A stretch of DNA of 64,000 nucleotides, taken from NCBI RefSeq assembly GCF_003050705.1, contig NZ_QAOG01000001.1:417105-481104 (forward strand). The letters run 5' to 3'. Position 1 is the first letter of the stretch, and every line of letters begins with the position of its first letter. Source of the DNA: Sphingomonas aurantiaca. Its GTDB lineage: Bacteria; Pseudomonadota; Alphaproteobacteria; Sphingomonadales; Sphingomonadaceae. The position numbers and the translations under genes are program-made. Below the pieces are notes generated by a model. It was not told where the DNA came from and searched no databases. It saw only the letters and a list, made by a program, of their open reading frames with translations. Positions 18,037 to 25,765 of this stretch are shown piece by piece.

Positions 18037-18461
18037 CGCGGCCCTGCGAGCGCGTCCAGCATCGGGCGAATACCGCGCAGGTCGTACCCGGCGTCCTCGG
18101 CCTGGGCGAGCAGCAAATTGGGGTTGCGCCCCTGCTTCGCCGCCGCCAGTGCCCACAAATTGCAGCTCCGCGTGCCCGACCGGCAATAGGCCAGGACGGG
18201 GCCCTTGGACTCCACCAGCGCCGTGGTCATCGCGTCGATCTGCGGATGCGAGAAGCCCGCATGCGTCACCGGAATAGAGAAATAGGCCAGACCGGCCGCC
18301 TCTGCCGCCGCACGGATCGAATCGCCCGAAGGCTGGCCCGCATCCTCGTCGTCGGGGCGGTTGTTGACGATCGTCTTGAAGCCCGCCGCGGCGATGTCCG
18401 CGACCTGTTCGACCGCGATCTGCGGTGCGACCGAAATGCTTTCGTTGATGTGCCGGATCAT
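18033..18461 (-). CDS. TIGR01244/DUF442 family phosphatase or sulfurtransferase-like protein
   Basis: A 142-residue protein of the DUF442 group, which has a dual-specificity-phosphatase-like fold. It includes NNRPDDE in the first third and the active-site loop YCRSGTRSCNLWAL (about residues 91-104), where the Cys and Arg match the CX5R phosphatase/rhodanese pattern. Some relatives act in sulfide oxidation fused to a persulfide dioxygenase-like domain; this one is stand-alone. It overlaps recQ upstream and the membrane protein downstream by ATGA. The true substrate is unknown. Confidence 0.8.
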   Translation of the reverse strand: MIRHINESISVAPQIAVEQVADIAAAGFKTIVNNRPDDEDAGQPSGDSIRAAAEAAGLAYFSIPVTHAGFSHPQIDAMTTALVESKGPVLAYCRSGTRSCNLWALAAAKQGRNPNLLLAQAEDAGYDLRGIRPMLDALAGPR

Positions 18462-20227
18462 GCGGACTCGCGGATAACTGCCAGAAAGGCATCTCCATAG
18501 GCGTCGAGTTTGCGCGCGCCAATGCCCGACAGCACGGCGAGCGCCGCGCGCGATGCGGGCCGCTGCGCCGCCATGTCACGCAGCACCGAATCGTGGAAGA
18601 TCACATACGGTGGAACGCCCGCTTCCTTCGCCAGATCGCGCCGACGGATGCGCAGTGCCTCGAACAGCGGATCGTCGACCGGGTTCGGCACCGCGCCCGC
18701 CGCAGCCTTGCGCCGCCGCTCGCGCTTGGGCGGCACGATCACCGACAATGCGGCCTCGCCCTTGAGGATCGCCTTCGCCGCTGGGCCGAATTCGAGGCCG
18801 CCATGCGGATTGGTCCGCAGCGCATCCTTCAGCATCAGCGCGCGCGACACGGGTTTGAGCAACGCCACCTCGTCGCCCTCGACGATCCCGTAGACCGACA
18901 GCGCCTCGTGCCCGTTCATGAGGCTGCGCTCCGACGACACGCCGGTCAGGATGCCCTCGATATAACCGACGCCGAACATCTGCCCGGTGCGGAACACCGC
19001 CGACAGGAATTTCCGCGCGGTCTCGGTCGCGTCGACCGCGTCGACATTGCCGAGGCAATTGTCGCAATTCCCGCAATCCTCGAGCCGCTCCTCGCCGAAA
19101 TGCTTGAGCAGGATGCGGCGCCGGCACCCCGCCGTCTCGACCAGCCCGCCCATCGCGGTCAGCCGCTGGCGTTCGCCTGCCTGCCGCTCGGGCTCGACCT
19201 CGCCGATCCGCTGGCGCGCGCGCGCGAAATCCTCGGCGCCCCAGAACAGATGCGCGATCGCCGGGTCACCGTCGCGCCCCGCGCGGCCGGTCTCCTGATA
19301 ATAGGCCTCGATCGATTTCGGCAGCCCGGCATGCGCGACGAAGCGCACGTCGGGCTTGTCGATCCCCATCCCGAACGCGACCGTAGCGCAGATCACCATG
19401 TCCTCGCTCGCGACGAAATCCGCTTGGTTCTTCGCGCGCACCTGCGGATCGAGCCCGGCATGATAGGCGCGCGTCGGCCGTCCACTGCGCCCCAGCGCCT
19501 CGGCGAGCTTCTCGGTCGCGGCGCGTGTCTGCGCATAGACGATCCCCGGCCCCGGGATCTTCTCAAGGATATCGGCGATCTGCCGGTTGACGTTGTCGCG
19601 CGCGGAAATCGCATAGCGGATGTTCGGCCGGTCGAACCCCGACACAATCAGCCCCTCGCGCGAGATCCCCAACTGTTCGAGGATATCCGCGCGCGTATGT
19701 GCGTCCGCGGTCGCGGTCAGCGCGAGCCGCGGCACGTCGGGAAAGCTGTCGAGCAGCGGCCGCAGCAACCGGTAGTCGGGGCGGAAGTCGTGCCCCCACT
19801 CGCTGACGCAGTGTGCCTCGTCGATCGCGAACAGCGAGAGCTTCGCCTGCGACAACAGATTGCGGAAGCTCTCGTTCGAGGCCCGCTCGGGCGCGACGTA
19901 TAGCAGGTCCAGATCGCCCGCGCGGAACCGCGCGATCGTCTCCTCGCGATTGGTATCGACCGAGGTCAGCGTCGCCGCCTTGATCCCGACCGCGGTCGCC
20001 GCGCGCAACTGGTCGTGCATCAGCGCGATCAGCGGCGACACGACGACGCACGTCCCCTCGAGCATCGTCGCGGGCAGCTGGTAGCAGAGCGACTTGCCCG
20101 CACCGGTCGGCATTACCGCCAACGTCCGCTGCCCCGCGAGCACACGGTCGACGACATCGCGCTGCACGCCACGAAAATCAGGAAAGCCGAAGATGCGCTG
20201 GAGATCGGGGAGGGGGTCGAGTGCCAT
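18458..20227 (-). CDS. recQ: ATP-dependent DNA helicase RecQ
   Basis: A 589-residue 3'-5' helicase. Walker A is TGAGKS (41-46), the DEAH box is at 136-139 followed by CVSEWGHDFRPDY (aromatic-rich loop), and helicase motifs V-VI follow (AFGMGIDKPDVRFV, YQETGRAGRDG). The zinc-binding RecQ-Ct is seen as CRRR and CGNCDNC, then a winged-helix domain, and a C-terminal HRDC domain (about 510-585). It is the first gene of a coupled three-gene set. RecQ acts in recombination and stalled-fork processing; the functional link to the two downstream genes is unclear. Confidence 0.96.
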   Translation of the reverse strand: MALDPLPDLQRIFGFPDFRGVQRDVVDRVLAGQRTLAVMPTGAGKSLCYQLPATMLEGTCVVVSPLIALMHDQLRAATAVGIKAATLTSVDTNREETIARFRAGDLDLLYVAPERASNESFRNLLSQAKLSLFAIDEAHCVSEWGHDFRPDYRLLRPLLDSFPDVPRLALTATADAHTRADILEQLGISREGLIVSGFDRPNIRYAISARDNVNRQIADILEKIPGPGIVYAQTRAATEKLAEALGRSGRPTRAYHAGLDPQVRAKNQADFVASEDMVICATVAFGMGIDKPDVRFVAHAGLPKSIEAYYQETGRAGRDGDPAIAHLFWGAEDFARARQRIGEVEPERQAGERQRLTAMGGLVETAGCRRRILLKHFGEERLEDCGNCDNCLGNVDAVDATETARKFLSAVFRTGQMFGVGYIEGILTGVSSERSLMNGHEALSVYGIVEGDEVALLKPVSRALMLKDALRTNPHGGLEFGPAAKAILKGEAALSVIVPPKRERRRKAAAGAVPNPVDDPLFEALRIRRRDLAKEAGVPPYVIFHDSVLRDMAAQRPASRAALAVLSGIGARKLDAYGDAFLAVIRESA

Positions 20228-20315
20228 TGCCTCGGACCTAGGGTTCGTTCACCCTCGCCGCAATGGATGATCCGCGTGGGCGAGCATTCGCGACGGGATC
20301 ACCGGGGGGAATCCT

Positions 20316-21224
20316 ATGTCGACGGCCCATACCATGTTCGCCGCGATCCTGGCGCTATGCGCGCTGACCGGCGCGGCGACGCCGGCGCGCGAACGCGTCA
20401 TCGGGGGCAACGGCATCGTCGACTCGACCATCGCGGGTGCCGCGGGCCGCATTCGCATCGAACCCTCCGGCACCGGGATGCCGCTGATCACCACCGCCTT
20501 TGCCGAGCGCGCGACATTGAAATCGGGGATGCTGTCGTTCAGCTACGCGGTCGGCACCGAACGCGTCCACGGCAGGACGGGGGTTGGGTCGATCGACCTC
20601 GGCACCGGCCCGTCCAAGCATCGCATCGGCTGGACTGCGATCCCCTACACGACCGCTGCCGATGGCGTGGTAGGGCCGGGCGGGGTATCCGAAGACGTTG
20701 TTCGGTTCGTCCTGCATCCACCGGTTCCCGGCGAGCGCATGGCGACGTTGCCGATGACCGACCAGGGCGGCCTGGCGGGCGGCTGGGGCGAATTATACGC
20801 GCTGATCGATCTTGGCGGGCAGCCGCTGCGGATCCGTTTCGACCCGTATCACGCACGCACGCTCGCCACGGCGAGCGCCGCCGTCCGCATCGCGGCCGCG
20901 CAGGGCGGTACGCTGCAGGGGGCGGTCGAAAAGGTCGAGATCGCGTTCGGCATCGAACGCCCGGTCCGCACCATGACGCTCGCTCGTAGCCTCGCCATCG
21001 GGCCGTTGCAGTTCGCCACGCTGGGTGTTCGTACCGCCGATTATGGCTCGACCGCAGGCCTTGCCGATGCTGCCGCACCGATCGACCCGGACGAGGTCGT
21101 CGTCACCGCAAAATCCAAAAAGCCAGGGCGTGATCGGCTCTCGATCGGCGCGGACCTGCTCGCGCGCTGTTCCAGCATCGTCTTCGACAAACCGGCCAAG
21201 CAAATCCGCCTGACCTGCGGATAA
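20316..21224 (+). CDS. secreted protein, possibly retropepsin-like
   Basis: A 302-residue protein with an N-terminal signal peptide (about 1-24, cut near AATPA). The body is beta-rich and does not match a family I recognise with certainty. The C-terminal part DRLSIGADLLARCSSIVFDKPAKQIRL resembles the closing segment of bacterial retropepsin-like aspartyl protease domains (the IGxDLL and D-x-x-x-x-I-x-L pattern). I cannot see a convincing catalytic DTG/DSG motif, so a protease role is doubtful. GGGGGA lies eight bases before the ATG. It is divergent from recQ and convergent with the Atm1-type exporter. Confidence 0.6.
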   Translation: MSTAHTMFAAILALCALTGAATPARERVIGGNGIVDSTIAGAAGRIRIEPSGTGMPLITTAFAERATLKSGMLSFSYAVGTERVHGRTGVGSIDLGTGPSKHRIGWTAIPYTTAADGVVGPGGVSEDVVRFVLHPPVPGERMATLPMTDQGGLAGGWGELYALIDLGGQPLRIRFDPYHARTLATASAAVRIAAAQGGTLQGAVEKVEIAFGIERPVRTMTLARSLAIGPLQFATLGVRTADYGSTAGLADAAAPIDPDEVVVTAKSKKPGRDRLSIGADLLARCSSIVFDKPAKQIRLTCG

Positions 21225-21307
21225 GGGCAACTCGGTCGAGATCGGGCCAGTCTGTTGCAGAAGCGCGGCGCCAAAACACGGCCACGCGCGAGGTCTGCGT
21301 GCGGCGG

Positions 21308-23137
21308 TTATTCCGCCGCCAGGGCCCCGTCATCGTCCCCGGCACGTTCCTGCGCCTGGCGGTTCCACATCTCCGCATACACGCCCTCTCGGCGCAGCAG
21401 TTCGCCATGCGTGCCCTTTTCGATGATACGCCCTGCCTCCAGCACGACGATCTGGTCGGCGTGCACCACGGTGGACAAGCGGTGCGCGATCACGATCGTG
21501 GTGCGGCCGCGCTCGATCGCTTCAAGGGTATCGAGGATATCCGCCTCGGTGCGGCTGTCGAGCGCCGACGTCGCCTCGTCGAGGATCAGGATCGGCGGGT
21601 TCTTGAGCAGCGTGCGTGCGATCGCCACGCGCTGCTTCTCGCCGCCCGACAGCTTCAGCCCGCGTTCGCCGACGCGCGTCGCATAGCCCAAAGGTTGGCG
21701 TTCGATGAACCCGGCGATCGCCGCGCCCTTCGCCGCCGCCTCGACCTCGGGCATTTCGGCGCCCTCGCGGCCATAGGCGATGTTGTAGCCGATCGTGTCG
21801 TTGAACAGCACGGTGTCCTGCGGCACGATCCCGATCGCGGCGCGCAGCGACGCCTGGCGGACCTGCGCGATGTCCTGGCCGTCGACAGTGATCCGTCCGC
21901 CCGTCAGGTCGTAGAACCGGTATAACAGTCGCGCGAGCGTCGACTTGCCCGCGCCCGATGGCCCGACGACCGCGAGTGTCGATCCCGCCGGCACGTCGAG
22001 TTCGAGGTCGCGCAGGATCGGCCGGCCTGCATCATAGCCGAACGAGACATTCTCGAACCGGACATGGCCTGCGCTCACCGCGAGCGCAGGTGCGTCGGCG
22101 ACGTCGACGACGGAGGCGGGCGTATCGATCAGGTCGAACATCGCGGCCATGTCGAGCGCGCCCTGCCGGATCGTCCGGTACACCATCCCCAGCAGGTCGA
22201 GCGGCCGGAACAGCTGTGCGAGGAGCGTCGACACGAACACCACGTCGCCCGCGGATGCGAGCCCGCGGCTCCACCGCCACACGACGAAGCCCATGCCGCC
22301 TGCGAGCATCAGGTTGGTGATCAGTGCCTGACCGAGGTTTAGCCAGGCGAGCGAATTCTCGCTCTTCACAGCGGCTTCGGAATAGGCGGTGATGCCTTCG
22401 TCGTAGCGGCGGGCCTCGCGTTCTTCCGCACCGAAATATTTGACGGTCTCGAAGTTCAGCAGTGAATCCACCGCATGCGCGACCGCGCCGGTATCAAGGT
22501 CGTTCATCCGCGCGCGCAGTGCGTTGCGCCAGTCGGTCACCATCCGCGTGAAGGCGATATAGCCGACGACCATCACGACGGTCGCGATCACCAGCGGCCA
22601 GCCGAACTTGGTCCAGAACAGCCCCAGCACCAGGACGAGTTCGAACACCGTCGGCGCGATGTTGAACAGCAGGAAATAGAGCATCGTGTCGATGCTCTTG
22701 GTGCCGCGCTCTACGACCTTGGTGACCGCGCCGGTTCGCCTGGACAGGTGGAAATCAAGGCTCAGCGCGTGGAGGTGGCGGAATACCTGCGCGGCAAGGC
22801 GCCGCGACGCATCCTGCCCGACGCGCTCAAACACCGCGTTGCGCAGATTGTCGAACAGCGTCGTCCCGAACCGCGACGCGGCATAGCCGACCACCAGCAG
22901 TACGACGAGCGTCAGCGCGCCGCGATCATTCCCGGCCATCCGGTCGACTGCGTATTTCAGCGTGAACGCCGCGCCGAACACCTGCACCAGCTTCGAGGCG
23001 ATGACGAGCAACATCGCGACGACGATCCGCGCCTTCAGCTTGGGCTGCCCCGCCGGCCACAGGAATGGCAGGAAGCGGCGGAGCGTCGGCAGCAACGGCT
23101 GGTCCGCGCGGGTGGAGGTGTAGGTATCAGGGGGCAT
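21308..23137 (-). CDS. Atm1-type ABC transporter (fused permease and ATPase)
   Basis: A 609-residue half-transporter: six transmembrane helices (about 30-320) and a C-terminal nucleotide-binding domain with Walker A GPSGAGKST, signature LSGGEKQR and Walker B ILILDEATSALDS. It matches the mitochondrial Atm1/ABCB7 type, whose bacterial homologue from Novosphingobium (about 608 residues) exports glutathione derivatives and confers metal tolerance. The ATG at 23137 is used because the longer frame runs into the upstream gap. It stands alone with a small gene divergent from it. Function is inferred from the close family. Confidence 0.9.
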   Translation of the reverse strand: MPPDTYTSTRADQPLLPTLRRFLPFLWPAGQPKLKARIVVAMLLVIASKLVQVFGAAFTLKYAVDRMAGNDRGALTLVVLLVVGYAASRFGTTLFDNLRNAVFERVGQDASRRLAAQVFRHLHALSLDFHLSRRTGAVTKVVERGTKSIDTMLYFLLFNIAPTVFELVLVLGLFWTKFGWPLVIATVVMVVGYIAFTRMVTDWRNALRARMNDLDTGAVAHAVDSLLNFETVKYFGAEEREARRYDEGITAYSEAAVKSENSLAWLNLGQALITNLMLAGGMGFVVWRWSRGLASAGDVVFVSTLLAQLFRPLDLLGMVYRTIRQGALDMAAMFDLIDTPASVVDVADAPALAVSAGHVRFENVSFGYDAGRPILRDLELDVPAGSTLAVVGPSGAGKSTLARLLYRFYDLTGGRITVDGQDIAQVRQASLRAAIGIVPQDTVLFNDTIGYNIAYGREGAEMPEVEAAAKGAAIAGFIERQPLGYATRVGERGLKLSGGEKQRVAIARTLLKNPPILILDEATSALDSRTEADILDTLEAIERGRTTIVIAHRLSTVVHADQIVVLEAGRIIEKGTHGELLRREGVYAEMWNRQAQERAGDDDGALAAE

Positions 23138-23258
23138 TGCTGGTTGGGATGTAGGCGCGGTCAAGCCCCGGCGAAAGCGGTTGGGGGAACAATCCTGCCA
23201 CTTCGTCGCTTTTCCTATCGTGTCCAACGCCGGGCGCCGCGATCCACTGGAGAATGAA

Positions 23259-23489
23259 ATGGAACCGCTGTTCTACGTCATGGCCATCATGGGCTGCGGT
23301 GACGGCAACATCAATTGCACCGAGGCGCGGGTGATCCCGGCACGATATGAGACAATGGCGCAGTGCCGTGCGGCGCTGCCAGATCAGCTCGCGCAAAATA
23401 CCGATGTGCCGTATCCGATGATCGGCGCAAATTGCCGCGCGCAGGGGCGGTACATGGCGAAGGTCGGCAAGCCCAAGTCGCAGGGCTGA
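23259..23489 (+). CDS. small conserved cysteine-containing protein (76 aa)
   Basis: A 76-residue protein starting MEPLFYVMAIMGCGDGNINC with cysteines at about 13, 20, 37 and 57, possibly two disulfides if exported. The N-terminus is short and hydrophobic but is not a clear signal peptide. GGAG lies six bases before the ATG at 23259. The reading frame continues upstream, but no ribosome site supports a longer form. It is divergent from the Atm1-type exporter and convergent with crtB. The protein has a conserved feel for sphingomonads, but I cannot name its function. Confidence 0.7.
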   Translation: MEPLFYVMAIMGCGDGNINCTEARVIPARYETMAQCRAALPDQLAQNTDVPYPMIGANCRAQGRYMAKVGKPKSQG

Positions 23490-23509
23490 TCACTATTCCA
23501 GCCGCCGTC

Positions 23510-24460
23510 CTAGCCTTTGGGACGGGTCCACAACCGCGGATCGCGCGGTTGCCGGGGATACAGCTTTTCGCGACCAGCGGCCTCTCGCGCTGCGGCGACG
23601 ATGAACCCGAGCTTTTGCATCCCGGACGTAGTCACACGGTGATCCCAAGCGTGCTCTCCGCGAGCTGCAACGGTCCGTCCAATCGCGCCGTAGATCCCAG
23701 CAGCCGCGAGCACCGCCCAGGCCGAGCGGAACGATAGCGAGGGCGTTCCTTGTCGAGCGCTAGCTTCGAATGCTGCCGCGCGATCGGCCATCCGCTTCGA
23801 CAGTAGCGCAAGCCGCGAGCGGAAGGGCGGCTTCATGTGCTGGCCCGGCGGAAAGTCCATTTCTACCAGCCATTCGATCGGCAGGTAGCAGCGCCCGACG
23901 CGATCATCCTCCTCGATGTCGCGTGCGATATTGGCGAGCTGGAATGCCATGCCCAGGTCGCAGGCACGGTCGAGCGTGTCGTCGTCATCGGGGTCGACGC
24001 CCATCACCACCGCCATCATGCAGCCGACGACGCCCGCGACATGGTAGCAATAGCGATACAGGTCGTTCTCGGAGCGCGGTCGCCAATCCTCGGCATCGAG
24101 CGCGAAGCCCGCGACGAGATCGCGAGCGAACCGCTTGGGCATCCGCGTCTCGGCCGCAACGATGCGCAGCGCATCGAAGGCGGGCTCGCCGACGACCTCG
24201 CCCGCCAGCGCCTGCTCGGTCATCGCCGAGAGCGCTGCGAGCCGTTCGGGCGCGTCGTGGACCACGGTCATGCCGTGGCCGTGATCCTGCCCATCGGCGA
24301 TGTCGTCGCAGCGTCGGCACCAGGCGTAGAGCAGCCACGCCCGCTCGCGCGTGGGCTTGTCGAACAACAGGCTGGCGGCGGCGAAACTCTTCGATCCGCG
24401 CGCGATGGATTCGTGCGCGGTCGCGACGATCGCCTCGCGCGAGGGGGCGGGGTGACTCAT
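23510..24460 (-). CDS. crtB: phytoene synthase
   Basis: A 316-residue squalene/phytoene synthase, joining two geranylgeranyl diphosphates into phytoene, the first committed step of carotenoid synthesis. The first Asp-rich motif is DDIAD (52-56, in CRRCDDIADG). The second is in DLGMAFQLANIARDIEEDDRVGRCYLP (about 188-214). The length is normal. It lies 1.3 kb from crtI on the same strand, separated by a LOG gene and a six-cysteine peptide, so the cluster is split. A P3 palindrome upstream suggests independent transcription. Confidence 0.93.
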   Translation of the reverse strand: MSHPAPSREAIVATAHESIARGSKSFAAASLLFDKPTRERAWLLYAWCRRCDDIADGQDHGHGMTVVHDAPERLAALSAMTEQALAGEVVGEPAFDALRIVAAETRMPKRFARDLVAGFALDAEDWRPRSENDLYRYCYHVAGVVGCMMAVVMGVDPDDDDTLDRACDLGMAFQLANIARDIEEDDRVGRCYLPIEWLVEMDFPPGQHMKPPFRSRLALLSKRMADRAAAFEASARQGTPSLSFRSAWAVLAAAGIYGAIGRTVAARGEHAWDHRVTTSGMQKLGFIVAAAREAAGREKLYPRQPRDPRLWTRPKG

Positions 24461-24487
24461 CCGCGCACGCGCGCCACGATTGCGGTC

Positions 24488-24592
24488 ACCACCCCGGCGA
24501 AGGCCGGGGCCCAGTTGGGGAACAGCGTTTGGTTGGCGTTGCGCGTCGTCACCTCAACCTTTCCAACTGGGCCCCGGCCTTCGCCGGGGTGG
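24488..24592. repeat. intergenic palindrome, family P3
   Basis: Arms CCACCCCGGCGAAGGCCGGGG and CCCCGGCCTTCGCCGGGGTGG, with inner CCCAGTTGGG and CCAACTGGG. It fills the gap between the LOG gene and crtB. Confidence 0.85.
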
Positions 24593-24629
24593 CGATGTAG
24601 GTTGAGATCGGACGTCAACTGAGGCTGCC

Positions 24630-25211
24630 TCACAGATCCGACGCGTTCATCCGGACGATCGGCTGGGTCGGCACATGCTCCGCCATCCGGTCGAGCAGTA
24701 CGTCGAGCGTATCCGCGACGATCAGCAGGTCGCGGTGCTGCGGGCGCAGGAAACCGACCTCGCCCATCTTGTCCCAGAACGCGATCAGGTGATCGTAATA
24801 GCCCGCAGTGTTGAGCAATCCGACCGGATCCGCATGATAGCCGAGCTGTGCCCAGCTTAGCGCCTCCCACAATTCGTCCATCGTGCCGGTGCCGCCGGGG
24901 ATCGTCACGAACCCGTCGGACAGGTCGGTGAACATCTGCTTGCGCTGGTGCATCCCCTGCACGACGTGGAGTTCGGTGAGCCCGCGATGCGCGACCTCGG
25001 CATCGACCAGCGCCTGCGGGATGACGCCGATTACCTCGCCGCCGCCTTCCAGCGCGCCATCGGCGATCGCGCCCATCAGGCCCGTCCGGCCACCGCCATA
25101 GACGAGGCCGATCCCGCGCTTCGCAAAAGCCAGCCCCAGCGCCCGCGCGCCCTCGATATAGGTCGGATCGGCCGGCGTCGCCGACCCACAATAGACTGCA
25201 AGACGTTTCAT
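24630..25211 (-). CDS. LOG family protein (TIGR00730, cytokinin riboside 5'-monophosphate phosphoribohydrolase-like)
   Basis: A 193-residue LOG-family protein with a Rossmann-like fold. Key pieces are VYCGS (6-10), LVYGGGRTGLMG (36-47) and the nucleotide-binding motif PGGTGTMDE (105-113) with catalytic Arg and Glu. It is predicted to release free bases from nucleoside 5'-monophosphates. In plant-associated bacteria it can make active cytokinin; elsewhere it may serve nucleotide salvage. It lies on the crt strand between crtB and the peptide gene, with no overlap to either, so co-function is not shown. Confidence 0.9.
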   Translation of the reverse strand: MKRLAVYCGSATPADPTYIEGARALGLAFAKRGIGLVYGGGRTGLMGAIADGALEGGGEVIGVIPQALVDAEVAHRGLTELHVVQGMHQRKQMFTDLSDGFVTIPGGTGTMDELWEALSWAQLGYHADPVGLLNTAGYYDHLIAFWDKMGEVGFLRPQHRDLLIVADTLDVLLDRMAEHVPTQPIVRMNASDL

Positions 25212-25267
25212 ACGCCCGCGTTAGGGGATGTGATACCCGGTCACAAGGAGGGTACCCGGCCTGATTG

Positions 25268-25298
25268 GGCGGGTGCCGCCGCGATGGCGGCACCCGCC
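25268..25298 (-). terminator. 13-bp perfect hairpin downstream of the six-cysteine peptide
   Basis: GGCGGGTGCCGCC and GGCGGCACCCGCC form a perfect 13-base stem with a five-base loop, eight bases beyond the peptide stop. There is no T-run, so it may be an mRNA 3' stabiliser or a rho-assisted terminator. Confidence 0.6.
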
Positions 25299-25305
25299 GA
25301 CTATC

Positions 25306-25578
25306 TCAGCACTGGCTCCGACAAAAATCACCGGCCTTCTCGGCGGCATAGTTGCAGACCGTGCTCGCAGGCCAGGGCAGGGCGTTACAGGCGATTTGGG
25401 CTGCCTGCTGCGCGATGTTGCAGGCCGTCGTGCAGGCATTGCCGGCGTCGGCTTGCAAGGGGGCCTCGCCGACCTCGACCGTCTGTCCGTCGAAGTTCTT
25501 GCCGATGATGTCGCGGATCTTCTGCTGCTCGTCGCTGCTGATCCCGTTCCAGTCCACGCTGTTGACAGTAATGGCCAT
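25306..25578 (-). CDS. six-cysteine small peptide, possible helical-hairpin (bacteriocin- or RiPP-like) product
   Basis: A 90-residue protein with an acidic, cysteine-free N-terminal half (1-48) that looks like a leader or pro-region (ISSDEQQKIRDIIGKNFDG). The C-terminal half has Cys at 49, 53, 64, 75, 86 and 90. The spacing CX3C, X10, C, X10, C, X10, CX3C is symmetric. Two prolines (68, 70) break the centre, so two helices with nested pairs 49-90, 53-86 and 64-75 can be drawn, like plant alpha-hairpinins. The last residue is Cys. AGAGAGGA precedes the ATG, and an 11-base perfect dyad lies just upstream. No dedicated modification or export gene is adjacent. I do not recognise the family. Confidence 0.75.
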   Translation of the reverse strand: MAITVNSVDWNGISSDEQQKIRDIIGKNFDGQTVEVGEAPLQADAGNACTTACNIAQQAAQIACNALPWPASTVCNYAAEKAGDFCRSQC

Positions 25579-25593
25579 GACGCATCCTCTCTG

Positions 25594-25618
25594 TTGTCGA
25601 CCGGTATCCGGTCGACAA
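25594..25618 (-). promoter_or_regulatory. 25-bp dyad upstream of the six-cysteine peptide
   Basis: TTGTCGACCGG and CCGGTCGACAA are perfect 11-base arms around TAT. The dyad ends 16 bases before the peptide start codon and just upstream of its ribosome site, a position suited to a repressor operator or a 5'-leader hairpin. The protein that would bind is unknown. Confidence 0.6.
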
Positions 25619-25765
25619 AGATGCTAGAACACTGACCGCCGGCATCTACATCCGATACAGCCATTACTGCGTTAGTCGCGACGTCAGAGGAAGTTTAGCC
25701 TAGTAGTCTATCGAAAATTAGACCGTTTCGGACGAATCTGGCGGACGCTATGAGGCTTGGTAAGG

